DNA from: Wurfbainia villosa
Taxonomy: Eukaryota > Streptophyta > Magnoliopsida > Zingiberales > Zingiberaceae
Reading direction: 5' to 3'
Assembly (NCBI GenBank): GCA_025175895.1
Contig: CM045990.1
Coordinates: forward strand, 54,995,704-55,059,703
Length of the DNA stretch: 64,000 nt
Position numbers and translations under genes: made by a program. The stretch's first letter is position 1, and every line of letters begins with the position of its first letter. Shown here piece after piece: positions 11,781 through 24,288 of this stretch. Under the pieces are notes generated by a model, which had not been told where the DNA came from, did no database searches, and saw only the letters and a program-made list of their open reading frames with translations.

Positions 11781-14700
11781 TCAAGGCAGGTTGGAGATTT
11801 CATTCAGCCGAGTCTTGATCCATGGCTCGAGGTATTGTAGCTCTTCTTTGGCGATAGAATGATCAAGATTAGGATAGGCCTGTGGATCGAAACAGAGTTG
11901 ATCAACTAGAAGAACTCCAGGGCAGGAAAAGAAAACCTCAAAGGAAAAAAGATATCACAACGTAGTAAAAAATGGAGAATATAAAGGGCCAAAAGCAAGG
12001 TAGAGAATTGACAAACTACCTTGAATTCACATTGCATACCAGCCTGTTCCAGAAACGAAGGTGCAGCTTTCCCGGCGTCAAACAGCACGACTTCATCGAC
12101 CATTCCATGGAACCATAATATAGGCGTCTGCAAAAGTTTGTTTCAGTAGGCAACTAGGGACACTTTTGAAGAGAATTGATCTCATGTTGCATAAAAAACC
12201 GTAGCTACCAAGAATTATAAGTTAAACTACTAACAAAAAGAACAACAGGGCCATAGTGATGTTGGTTGAGTTGCAAAATATCAAGAAATTTAATTTACAG
12301 CGCACACTCTTGATAGGAAGTGAGTCATCATGCATCTATTCAGCTAGTAGATTGTTCATTTGCTGACTTCTATAATTTACTACTTCTTGAGACCGACATA
12401 CCATAGAATTGTGACTAGAACTTTGATATCATTTCCAAATACAAGCATCTGATGCAAACTTGTGACATCGTACGAAGCTGTTTCCAGAAAATTTATTTCA
12501 AGGACACCAATGTTTATATACTGTCAAGAAAATAGATTAACTGAAAGAAGCAAGTCTTACATTATTAAAGACCAGGGTTTGCATTTGTAATTGCACAGCA
12601 AAAGGTGGCCAACCATGGAGTGACATATGAGAAGGTTGTTGGATCTCTTGCACAAAAGGAAAAGAGAAAGAAGAAAACAAGAGAGGAACAACTTTTCATC
12701 ATCCAAACCTAGGTAGCTACTAGTGGGAGCATATTGGTCTCTCTCTCTCTTCCCTCTTTTAGCCTTATTTAAAGGCTTCTACATTTGGAGTTCCACGTAT
12801 CTTTTTTCAATGATTTTCCAAACTCCATGTCAAACAAAAACTGCTTGCATTCGAGTCGATAAATTGTTGTACTCTTAAGTAGGACATGGATATTGGAAGG
12901 ACAAATTGCTTTGTGAGACCATCTTTAACCAGATACCACTTTGTTGGAAGAGGTTGACTCAAGGGAGACGAGAATTAGCTTGTTCACTCAATTTAGACTT
13001 AATATTACACCATAACATTTGCGATGCATATAGCCTTCAAGAAATAATCTAGATCCAAGAAACGGACTCTAGTATGACAACTATATTTTGTCAATATCAA
13101 GAAAATTAGGTAAAGCAATTATGATTTGTCTAGCAAAGTAAATCAACCATAAGAAACAATAATCATGTATGAATCAAGTTCACATAGAAGGAAAAGCATT
13201 GCAATCGATGTCCATGAACCTTTTTGGCTTCGGGGGAAATGGATGATATTATTGACGAGTTAAAAGGTACCCATCCACTGAATACTGCACCACCTCCTAA
13301 AGTCTTTGGATAAAGCAATACAGTTGCTAATGTCAAAGCACCTGGAGGATAGTTGCAAGCCTGCTTAGAAGTTCCATGGTCTCTCAGAATAAATCATAAT
13401 CATAAACCCATCAAATAATTAGCAACACTATTACCTCCTTGACTAAATCCACAGACAAATATGTTTTTAGTGGGTACACCAGCAGCAACCTTCTTGTCTA
13501 TAATTGCATGCACTGTCTTGACTGCTTCAAGGACACTATTTTCATCATTCGAAGATGCCTAATTAACAAACAACAGATTATAGAACTTTTCAAAGAAACT
13601 AGTTAGTCAATTTATTCAAAGGACCATGTTATTGAAGAACTTAAAATTTAAACCATAATAGTGTCAAATGACATTTACATTCAAGGTACTGCATACCAAA
13701 GATGTATATTGGTTAATAATTGCTTTAAAAATAGGTGAAAGAAAATGCTGGTCTAGGGTTTCATTATCAGCAAAAACTTCAATAATCTCGCCATCATTGG
13801 GTTCACCATATATTCTACAATCGATATTCTGATTTTGGTTTTCAGTATTTGCATATGTTCCTTACCATATTGAATATGGAATTCCAATAATATTCCTACC
13901 GTGATACTTGAAAATAAATATTCCTGAATATTTACTTATACCCATTGAAAAGCTAAAAATAATCTCTAGAATTCTATCAAAATTCAGTGTCACCATCAAC
14001 AGACCCAATAATCTTCTTGATCTAGCAAATTTAACCTATAAACTGTCCATCTATGCTAACTCAAGCTTTATATTTTAATACAACTTAGCAAGATGCAGTA
14101 TCATACATTACTTCTTATATCAGGTCGCTTGCATTGTGATTAAAACATTCATTGCAATAAAAATCTCAACCCATGATTCCTTACATAAAGGAACAATTAT
14201 GTATACAAAGAACCTCAAATACCAAGCGAATTTATCTCATTAACTGAATGAGAAAACCAAACCAAAAGAATTGCCTCTGGCAAATCATCAAGATTAAGGA
14301 AGAAATCAATCTCATTTACTTCAACAATGACAATTAATTATTACTATAAAGAAGTTTTTCCTCAAAAATATTGAACCACCATGAAGTTAAAGGAATTTGT
14401 TTAACCTGAAAAGGTGCAGTTCTTTAATCACGGTTAAGACCTATGCAAATGTAATATTCAATCCTCGGTTAATATTTCTTGTAAACTTTAATCCTACTGC
14501 AAATTCAATATTCACTTACAGCATTCACGGGTATCTGATAAATGTTGAACCAGGAAGGCATGACTCTTCCATCTGCAAACTCAAAAAAAAAAAAAAGCAG
14601 AAAAGAGTAAGCATAATTTTCGTTCAATCTAATTGCTGTATGTTCGAAACTTAGATTAATCTTGGAGATCATCAGCAATACATCTCAGATGAGTGCCAAT

Positions 14701-15222
14701 TCATGTAGAGATCCCCTATGCCAGACCAAAAAACATACATATCTTTTACCTGTGTCTATCTATATAGACAAATAGGAGACTACATCCAACGACGCAAATC
14801 CTTAACAAGGGAGATCTTAGGTTAATGAAAGTTATCCAAGTGATTCACATACTAATTAGAAAGAACTGAACGGTGAATCGATCAAACGCACACCAAATCT
14901 GCTCCAAAACAACAAAAAAAGAAATAGATCTGATCGAGAAGGGATGTGGAATACTGTTGCAGGTGACGGGAGCACGCGGAGCAGAGGGAAATGACCACTC
15001 GGTGCGACTGAACTCGGGGGAGGAGAAGAAACTGCGGATGGGCTCGTTGGCGGGGCCGGAGTCTCCCAATCCGTGAAGCCACACCACGAAGCTACGGGCG
15101 GAGAGTTGCGGCGGCGCAGGGATCTGGCGGCTGAGGAGGGAGGAGAGAAGCGAGATGACGGTGACGGTAACGGCGGCGACGGCGAGAGGGCGGAGGAAGA
15201 CGGGAACGGATCGGAGGCTCAT
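11781..15222 (-). CDS. SOBER1/TIPSY1-like carboxylesterase (acyl-protein thioesterase family)
   Basis: Six exons: 15222-14955, 14572-14520, 13558-13435, 13341-13220, 12127-12020, 11879-11781. All junctions are GT-AG with consistent phase and give 257 aa. It is an alpha/beta hydrolase of the acyl-protein thioesterase/carboxylesterase type, close to Arabidopsis SOBER1, whose hallmarks it keeps: WLHGLGDSGPANEPI near the N-terminus (48-62), VTCNNGRVMPSWF across exons 1-2, the nucleophile elbow GFSQGGALTLA at the exon 3/4 junction, HGMVDEVVLFDAG with the catalytic Asp, and AYPNLDHSI with the catalytic His. It should hydrolyse short acyl esters or deacylate proteins. Unlike SOBER1 as I recall it, it has about 43 extra N-terminal residues with a hydrophobic stretch at 13-30, suggesting membrane anchoring or organelle targeting. 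An in-frame upstream ATG at 15348 exists but would add an unlikely leader. It is divergent from SMG7. Confidence 0.92.
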
Positions 15223-15403
15223 GGTTTTCCGACGAAACCCGCATAGAAAAAGACCGGATCCAGATGACGTATTTGAAATAGAATGTGCCGGTCGTAATTG
15301 GGCCGGCCCAAATAGAAATTTAATTAAGGGGAAAAAAACGAATGACAAATAAATAAATAATATATCGGCGGTCCTCGTCTCATCCTCCTCTCCCTCTCGT
15401 TCG
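15223..15403. promoter_or_regulatory. Divergent promoter between carboxylesterase and SMG7
   Basis: Only about 180 bp separate the carboxylesterase start codon (minus, 15222) from the first SMG7 leader ATG. The spacer contains a perfect 14-bp palindrome TTGGGCCGGCCCAA (15298-15311), two back-to-back GGCCCA site II-type elements reading in both directions, a TGACGT motif near 15264, and an AT-rich TATA-like stretch (AATATATCGG) at about 15358-15367. GGCCCA elements are known TCP-binding sites enriched in plant housekeeping and bidirectional promoters. Confidence 0.7.
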
Positions 15404-16035
15404 ATGGCAACTCCGCCTCGAGGGAGCTCCGCCTTTGCCCCCTTCGCTCTCTACCTATCCCTTCTCTTCCCTCGCCTTCATGGTCGCGGTCAGGTACGAT
15501 TTCTTCTCTCCCTCAATTTCGATAGTCGGGGTCCCGTCGCGTCCTTCAATTCGAGAGTCCATCCGTTGGGATGATTACTACGTCGTCCGCCGGCTCTCTC
15601 GAGGAATACAGCGAATTCGTCCGAGTTCGAACGCTTCCGTGCCGGGAATTTGCGGATGGGATCTTAGTTGCTTCGAATCCCTTTCGGGGTTTTGGTTTTG
15701 CGGAAAGTTTCGGTCTTGGTGGGTTTCTGGGAATCGCGTTTGCAGATGTAGGGTTAGGGTTCGGTGGGCTGTATTGGGGGACCGAAAGCAGATTTGGGAT
15801 TTTCAGAATGGGGCAGGTCTCTACTTCCCGATTGTTGATTGGGGATGAATATCGAAAGCTTTTTGTGTGTGTGTGTGTGTGTAACTTTATGTGAAAATTA
15901 GGACTTCTTATTGACTGGTGTAGATAATTCTCCTTTGATGAATCCTTGGCCTAAAATTGCTTGTGTTCTAAATTTTGTGCTGCAGGAAGAACATAGTGTG
16001 CATATTTGATGGATAATGATTGTTCCAATGGATAG
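15404..16035 (+). promoter_or_regulatory. SMG7 5' leader with two upstream ORFs and a leader intron
   Basis: A leader intron is inferred from CAG|GTACGA (exon end 15493) and TGCAG|GAAGAA (exon start 15986). Spliced, the leader holds uORF1 (ATG 15404, 37 codons, stop TGA 16007-16009) and uORF2 (ATG 16009-16011, MDNDCSNG, stop 16033-16035). uORF2 starts on the last base of the uORF1 stop and overlaps the main start codon at 16016 in another frame. Both would depress translation and could trigger decay of this mRNA. Unspliced, uORF1 runs into the intron. Confidence 0.6.
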
Positions 16036-19000
16036 TTCATCGGCTCCCTCGTCTCGGGAGCTTGTTCAACGGCTTCTTAAAAAGGTATAAACTTGTATGT
16101 TTATTTTTTCTTGTAGCTTGTTTTGTTCTGGGTTGTAGTTTTGCAATTGCACTTGCTCCTGCTGCTACAATTATGATTCTTTATAGTTTTTCGGAATGAA
16201 GCATACAAGTCAGTGGTATGCTGATCTGATATGTACAGAACATATTATTTTTTTATTATTGAGTTTACATCATTTTCTACGTTGCCGAATGACTAATTTT
16301 TGCTCTTCAGTTGACCTAAGTAATACTCTGTTGAAGTTTCCTCTCATCATATGTATTTGATAAGATTCCACACGTACCTCCCACCCCCTCCCCTTCCCTC
16401 GTTGCAAAATTGGATTTTTCACATCAACAAGCTTAAGCCTTGTCTCATATTCATGCACTTTCCCATCTCTTTATGTGACCATTTACGTTGGGTTATTTGA
16501 CTTCTCAAGTTAAACATTGAAGGATATAAATATAAGGGTACATATTACGTCTCTCATTCTCACAAATTTACAAAACAAGTTGTCTTCAAAATTTTCTTGT
16601 ATCGCCATGCCATTTCCTTCCTGAATTGTGCACGTATCAAATTAATGTTCTTTGAATATGTGTTAATATCTTTTACAAATTTTCCATGCAGAATATTGAT
16701 CTAGAGAATGGATTGCGAAGGTCAGCTCAGTCAAAAGTTCCTTCAGACCCCAATTCATGGCTTCAAATGCGAGAGAACTACGAAACTATAATTCTTGAAG
16801 ATCATGATTTTTCAGAAAAACATGATATTGAATATGTCCTTTGGCAACTTCACTATAAAAAAATTGAAGAGTTTAGGCACCATATTAATGCTGCAACATC
16901 TTCTGGATCTAGTACATCTGGTGCAAAGGCTCTGGTTCGTCCTGATAAAGTGAAGAAAATCCGTTCTGTCTTTAAAAGCTTTCTGATGGAAGCAACTGGA
17001 TTTTACCATGATCTGACATTGAAAATCAGGGCAAAATATGGCCTACCTTTGAGCTACTTTAACGAGGGAGCTGACAACGAAAATGTTTTGACAAAAGATG
17101 AGAAGAAATTGGCTGAGATGAAGAAAGGACTTATGTCTTGTCACCGTTGTCTGATATATTTGGGGGACCTTGCCCGTTACAAAGGACTTTTTGGGGAGGG
17201 AGACTCTGTTAGCCGTGATTTTGCAGCTGCTGCTAGTTACTATATGCAGGCAACTTCTATGTGTCCTTCACATGGTAATCCACATCACCAGGTTAGGATC
17301 ATTGTTAATTCACGATTATCTCCATCCTTAGCGTATCCTTGCATGGATTTTATGCTTCATATAAATTTGTACCAGCTGGCAATACTTGCTTCCTACTCGG
17401 GTGATGAACTGTTGGCGATCTACCGCTACTTTAGAAGTCTGGCTGTCGATATTCCATTTTCAACCGCAAGAGATAACTTGATTATTGCTTTTGAAAAGGT
17501 AGCCATTTTTACTTCTTATAACCAATATAGTACTTATGTTCTCCTATGCCATCTTATGATTTTAATTCTGCTATTTTAATTCTTTTTGAGTATCTGTGTC
17601 AAGTATCAACTATCAAGATCATGTTTGTTCTCAGTTTCAGGTATTTAGATTTCTATAGAGCATACTTTAATTGCATGGAGTCATAACTAAGACTTGTCTC
17701 ATTGTCTGCTCGAAGATCGCCATACTTTCATACATCACTCTTTGAGACCCTTGTTTCTGCAATTTCTGTATCTTAAGTTAATAGTTAAGTTTCATATTAA
17801 AGTAATACTACTTAGTGGACATTTCACCATAAAATTTTCCTTCTTTACTTTTTCACCCTGGAAATTCTGCATGTTCATCATTTTGTCTCTGCTGTGTGTA
17901 TTGCATGATTATTCATAGTTCTCTCATGGTAATTCTTATCATGTCTTTTCTTATTAACTTTCCAAGTTTACTGAGGATGTGGCTATAGGGTATTGCTTCT
18001 TCTGGCTAGTCCTAATGATGGTTAGATCAATATGTTGCATTTAAAGATTGTAAAGAAAGGGATGATAGATAAAAATATCTTCATTTAGTCCTGAATTGCT
18101 AAGTGGTGCTTCTAACCATGGTTAAATATTAAGAGGGCCCTTATCTAAGTGTATTGGCTTTTTAGTTTGAGTTGACTCTCTTTTGGGCTTTAGTATGGTA
18201 TCAGAATTCATCTTTTTACTCTACCAATGCTATGTTAAAAGGTGACATGCCGAAAGAGGTAAGGAGGAAGTAATGGAGGTAGAAATCCCATGTTTTTGCC
18301 CCACATTGCTAAGTTAGATTTCTAAAGAATATTTTGAAAACAATATGATTTTTTTCTTTTTTTTTAATATTAAATAGATTAGGTTTTTTGATAATGAGTA
18401 TATCATATCTGTGAATGTTTCCTATCACTTGTCGAAGTTAAAGACGTGTTATTAAATGTTCTTTTTCCCCAATATTTGTCCCTTTTTTGTTTTAATCCTT
18501 TGTTTTCTGTTTAACAAATGTCTAGAACCGACAAAGTTACTCACAGCTGTCTTGCAATTCAAAAAGAACCTCAACTGGAAGAAAAGCTGCAATTCCTATG
18601 CTGTCAGCTGGGCAAGCTAGAGGAGGTGGGAATGAAAAGCTTCTGGAAGAAGATAACAAAGTAGAAAGTATCCCCAAAGAGAAAGAGATGACTAAGTCAG
18701 AAGTGCTTAATGCCTTCTCTACTGGCTTTGTTCGCCTTAATGGTATCCTTTTCACGCGAACAAGGTACTTTACTTTTCTTACTATTCCTTTTCTTTTGAA
18801 CTTCTTGAGGGAGTTAAATAACTTGGCTCCTAAACTTAACAGCTTGGAAATTTTTGAAGAAGTATTTTCTTCATTAATTAATGATCTGAATGTGCTTCTG
18901 TCCTCTGGTCCTGAAGAGAATCTTAATTTTGGTCTTGATGCTACTGAAAATGCATCAGTCAGTCTGAGGCTTATTGCCATTCTGATATTCACTGTACATA

Positions 19001-20718
19001 ATGTGAAAAGAGAGTCTGAGAACCAATCGTATGCTGAGGTCTTACAGCGAACTGTGTTGTTGCAGAATGCATTTATATTCATATTTGAGTTTGCTGGTCA
19101 CATTTTTAAGCGATGCATAGATCTTCATGATGCTGCATCAAGCTGTCTTTTGCCATCTATTTTGGTTTTCATTGAGTGGTTGGCATGTCATCCAGATGTA
19201 GCAGCTGCTTCTGATATTGGGGAAAAATTTCCTGTTACGAGATTGTTCTTCTGGAGTCAATTTGTTGCGCTATTGAACAAACTTATTCTGACTGGTCTTG
19301 TATCTGTTGATGGTGACAATGACGAAGCTTGCTTTTTCAATATGAATAGGTATGAAAGTGAAACTGGTAATAGGCTTGCCCTCTGGGAGGATTTTGAGTT
19401 GAGAGGATTCTTACCCTTGACACCAGCACATACCATCTTGGAATTTTCAAGGAAACATGCCTATGGAAGTGACGGGGTCAAGGACAAATTATCTCGTGTC
19501 CGGAGGATTCTAGCCGCTGGTAGAGCTCTTGCAGATGTTGTTTCAGTTAATCAGCAGAGAATATATATTGATCCAAGCCTTAAGAAATTCATAATGAGCA
19601 AAGAGCCACCAATGCTTGGAGGCCATATGGATTCTACCCTTTCAAGCTCATTTGATCCAATTGAGAAAATACTTGATATTGGGAGAGTGCCAAATACATC
19701 TAGTTCTGGATTTTCACAAACTAAGACACGATCTTGTGTTGAAGGAGAAGAAGAGGAAGAAGAAATTGTTTTCAAGCCTATAGTTTCTGACAAATACGAA
19801 GATGTAAATACTTCAAAATTGGCTACTTTTGACATTTTCAACCCTCTACAAGCATCATCTGCAGGTGATTGGATGACACACGCTCGTCCTCTTTCTGTTC
19901 CTTTTGATGGTGTTCCAATTTCAGCTGTTTCAAATGCGAGTTTGAATATGCATCCATACGCCAATAGTTTCATGCAGCTTCCTTTGCAGCATATTAACTC
20001 TACTTCCAGATGGTTTCCAAACCAAGATGAATTCCTCTCTGATGGACTAAGGAATATGAATATAAGTGGAAATTTATATGTGAATAACCAGATGTTGCAA
20101 GAAGGTTCAAATAACTTGCAGCGAAATTCATTTTTACCTGGAGTGAGTTCTTCTGTCATTCTAAACGCCAACAACGCCCACTCTAGTCAATATAAAACAC
20201 CAGAGGTCTTGTTTTCGTCCCCACTTGATACTTTGGTGCATTCAGGAGCAGCATCTGATGGAACAGCTTTGAGACCTTCTCCACCCTTACCACCACTCAG
20301 AAAAACTCCTGTAAGTCGTCCACTTAGGCATTTGGGGCCACCTCCTGGATTTAGTCATATTCCTTCAAAGCAACAGGAGGAAGCAATTGCTGACTCTTAT
20401 GTGAAGGAACAGCAGCCAGAGCTTGACGATTACAGATGGCTAGATGGTCATCAATCTTCATCTTCGAAGAGCATAGGGATGGTGAACTCGCTTAATCAAC
20501 ATCCGCACGGGTATCCATATGCTAATATGAGCAGTACTGCTGCCTTTACCAATGCTTTTAGTTTTCCATTTCCTGGGAAACAGGTTTCTAGTATACAGGC
20601 ACAGGCAACTGATGGGCGTGATCTTCAGGTTCTTGAGCAACTGAAAGCCCACACTAGACATAAACTTGAGCAATCAACCCCACAAAAGACTCTGGTGCCT
20701 GAACGTCATCAAGCATAA
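16016..20718 (+). CDS. SMG7: SMG7-like nonsense-mediated mRNA decay factor (EST1/SMG5/6/7 family)
   Basis: Four coding exons: 16016-16084, 16692-17291, 17376-17498, 18526-20718, all GT-AG, giving 994 aa. Residues about 24-264 form the conserved EST1/SMG7 N-terminus, with a 14-3-3-like phosphoserine-binding fold and TPR-like repeats. Recognisable blocks are DIEYVLWQLHYKKIEEFR, CHRCLIYLGDLARYKGLFG, ATSMCPSHGNPHHQLAILAS and FRSLAVDIPFSTARDNL, followed by the plant-typical FEKNRQSYSQL at the exon 3/4 junction. The EST1 DNA/RNA-binding-type helical region continues to about residue 600. The Ser/Pro-rich C-terminus contains LRHLGPPPGF, another SMG7 hallmark. SMG7 binds phosphorylated UPF1 and brings in decay enzymes, and in Arabidopsis it is also needed to exit meiosis. 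Length is close to Arabidopsis SMG7 (about 1,060 aa). Leader uORFs and 3' UTR introns suggest feedback control by NMD itself. Confidence 0.93.
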
Positions 20719-22810
20719 TCTCTTTGATCTGACTGGTACTTTCTGAGATTTTGTAGCAACTATGAGTTAATAATACAGATTAGGAACTAAATTACAATCT
20801 TTGTTTCAAAACTTTCATGTCTTTATCTAATTTATTTTTCTATATATTATAGTGAATGATGGAAGTCATTTACGATGAGTTTGCAAGAAGTTCTGCAGCC
20901 TGGTGCCAATTGATTTCGGTCCTACCTTTGCATTTGTAAAGGTTGTACCTTTATATTGAGCATGGATCATTGGAGCATTGCGCCGTGTGGACCTAAATCT
21001 GGTAGGTAGTGGTTCTTCTGCTTTTCGTTTTCATCTTGTTTATAATTAATTTATCAAATGATAAAAAAAATCAAATCACCACGAAGTAACCATTGTGGCA
21101 AACTTTCAATGTCACATTGGAATAGATTTGTTTACCTTTTCCAATTTAATGCATCTATCCCATAGCTTGAGAAGAGTAAGCTGCCCTGGATCTACCATGG
21201 TGCACTATCCAACACCTTCTTCATTTTTTCCTCATTCCCAAATCTCTGAAGATAAGAAAGCCAGAAGGCAACATAAACACCTGTAAGTTTTCTTTCACCC
21301 TCCATAAGGTCATCACCTCTCCTTAACAACCTGATAGGCTGGTCTTGCACCAAGTAGCTCACCAGTGAGGATATCTGGTATCTCTCACCCTCTTCCACTT
21401 CATCAGTTGAAGATTCCATCTGAACCTTGCTTATCAAGCACACTAGGAGCTGCAAATTTCAGCTTACTATTTGAATGCACATTCGCATCTGTCTCGGAAA
21501 AGACAGACCACCACAAAAGGCAGATTCAAGCACATTAACTCCAATTTTCACTGATAAAACCTCATGCACCAGCTCAGAGATCAACTCTTCCTCAGCCTGA
21601 ATCTGCCTTCCAACCCCCTCGATCACATCTGCCACCCGCTGTCCATTATCCTGTTTTGACCAAGATAAAAGAGGGAAATCAAGACGTAAATCTCCAACCT
21701 TACTCATTTCACTTACACCAGCTGTCCTGCGAGACTGTCAAAAAGCTCTGTTCCAGCTCTCCAAATCTATGTTCACACTTCACACAGCTTCAGAAAACAC
21801 CAGATTTCAAAATGAAGGCTGGGCCATCCAGCCAGTGAAGAGGGCCAAGCGCAGACCAATGAGATGGATGGACCTCTTTTGATGCTTGGCTTATGCTCCT
21901 GACCAGTGAGAAAGTGAGAGGCAACCCGAATGGAGAAAGTGAGAAAGTGGGATGGACATGGCTTATAATCGACACAAATGCATTATTTGACTACCCAAAG
22001 AGGAAAAAAAGACTGTTCTAGATAAAATAAGGCTAGATTTAATGTGAAATAGATGGATGCAATTTTAGACTTTAGTGTATAAGCTTTCTTAGTCAGCAGT
22101 ATGACAAGATTACCAGTGCATAGGTCTATGCTACTTGGTTATTACTGAAAACATAGATGTTACAAAAAACTGAGGCACCGTATATGGAGGGCCAACCGAT
22201 GCTAGAGAAGTAAAGAACATCTATATCACATCCATTCCATACTCACAAAGGAAATTAGTCTTAGCAAACAGTGCCATTAACTTCAAATTAAACTATCAAA
22301 GGGAGAACAATATTTGATAACTGGCCAAAGGTACTTTGTGTGTTTTCATCACATATTTACTTGAGAAAAATGAAGCTTTTGAATGCACTGACTCTTTGCT
22401 TCCCAGAATGGCATTGGTGCTCAGGCTCTAGGATGAATGATCAACGCGCTCGATTGTGGGGAAATCTCAAGCATGTTGATGTTGATATACGTTTTGAACA
22501 AATGTTTTATCCTCATGGACTTTCCTCGGTGACGGTTGGTGGTAATCAGCCGCAAGCTTTTATTATCTTTCATCTTATGCTTCTATCTTGTAATTCAACC
22601 CATCTGCAAGTGATCTTTAGCCGTTTGAAAGGATGCCCATATCGTTGATGGGAAAGGTTATCGATCTTGTGAAGGAATTTGTAGCTGCACACAATGATCT
22701 CCGACCGATGGCTGAATGATAACGATACTTGCTTGATTCAGGACATGGAGGAGCCACTTTCTATTCTTGTTGAATCGAGGATAGTTTATTCTGAATTTTT
22801 ATGTAATAAA
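20719..22810 (+). other. SMG7 3' UTR, probably with two introns
   Basis: Downstream of the stop codon there is a good donor at 21002 (CTG|GTAGGT) and a strong acceptor with pyrimidine tract at 22401-22406 (TGCTTCCCAG), then a second candidate intron 22542-22620 (GGTG|GTAATC to CTTTAG). A polyadenylation signal AATAAA lies at 22805-22810. Introns more than about 50 nt after a stop codon trigger plant NMD, and Arabidopsis SMG7 is known to be autoregulated through 3' UTR introns. Inside the first intron, minus-strand reading frames at 21192-21707 may be a gene fragment. Confidence 0.55.
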
Positions 22811-24288
22811 CGCTGTGGTTTGGATGGTGTGGTGTGTTTTATAATCTAGACTGGATTTGGAAGCCTGGAACTTCAGGTATATCAGCTTTAAATTTATCCT
22901 CCTAAATGTTCTTGGAACAAAAACATGGATGTTCTTGGTTGACACCTCGAACTTGTTATTTGTAAATTTTTTATTTGCAATATCTTTATCTCATTGAGCT
23001 TGGTATCGATTGCTTGTCGTGACCAGTTATTTGTTGGAATTCCATTATATTTCATAGAATTTGCTCTTTCCATTTTGTTTGGGCATTCTGCTCGTATCTC
23101 ATAATTATGCATATCATATTGTTCATGAAGTTTAATAAAACAATTGAGCTCAATTAGCTTTCTAATAAACAAACTACATTATATTCTCGAATCTCGTTTG
23201 TTTCTTTTACTTGTTTTATCTCACTGGGTGTTTACATGATTTAAATAAATTTTATTTTATTTTTATTGTTTCTAATCAAATTGTTTTTAATTTTTTTTTC
23301 TCATTTGATTTGTATATTTGTTAATGATGTCTCTTTTCGGCACGCATAGAGTTCAGGATTGGTTTTATCGACGTGATCTCTTCAACTTTCAAGTTAGAGT
23401 CAATCGAATAAAGAGAAAGAACATAGTAGAGAGGAGAAGAATGAGAGAGGAAAGCATGGGAAAACTTTAGGAAAAAAGAGTTATCTCCACGTATTAAATT
23501 AGAGAAAAAATTATCCTTTATTTTTACCTCTTAAAAATCTTATATAGTAGATCAATATCGTCTTATCAATCAAATTTTTTTGACAGTTATATCCTTTGTT
23601 GGACTGTTAGGAGGCAATCATTGCAAAGAATCTTTATTTGGTATATCATATTATCAGTTTGTCATATGTTGAGGAGATCAAAATATAATACGTAGATTGT
23701 TATGTATTTGGGGATTATCCTTTAGTGGAAAAAAATCATAGTACTCGGTAACATTCAAAAGAACTAATAGTATAAAAAATTAGATATTCGAGAGAATCAA
23801 TAATGTTCGGGAGATTCAATAGTTCTTAGGAGAACTTATAATTCTTAAAAAATTTCAAAGATAGTGACAAATCTTTAACTAGCAACTCCGAATATCATCA
23901 TTTGTAATAATTTTACATCATTTAACTGAAACATTTTAAATTTATCTTTTAAATTTTTTTCAATGGATGTAATTTTAATTTTCATTCTAAGATGTCAATT
24001 TTTTATTTTATTTATTTTTACATGTCTATATATCTATTGTAATATCCTCATCTGTATAATTCAATTTTTTTCCTTTTAAATATAAAAATCATTTATTTCT
24101 TAAAATCAAGTGGCTAATTTCGAGCACTCGTCCGTATTTTGCCCTACTATCTGATATATTAATAAACTCTTCGTAAAAGATTAGAATTTATCAATCTAAC
24201 GATCTCTACCGATTTATTCCATGACCATTGAGAGAGAGAGAAATCTTAAAGGGTTTTATGGACTTTGACATAATGACCAAGACATATA
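22811..24288. other. Spacer, no gene seen
   Basis: AT-rich, with no supportable ORF. The right end (about 24170-24288) is the left half of a family X repeat copy that has been split by the TIR element that follows; its other half resumes at about 24950-25070. Confidence 0.5.

Noticed and set aside
15435..15848. 137-codon ORF in the SMG7 leader
   Set aside because: It runs through the inferred leader intron and shows no conserved features; the real start is ATG 16016, which leads into the conserved EST1 region.
18537..19082. 181-codon minus-strand ORF within SMG7 exon 4
   Set aside because: Antisense shadow of a long exon.
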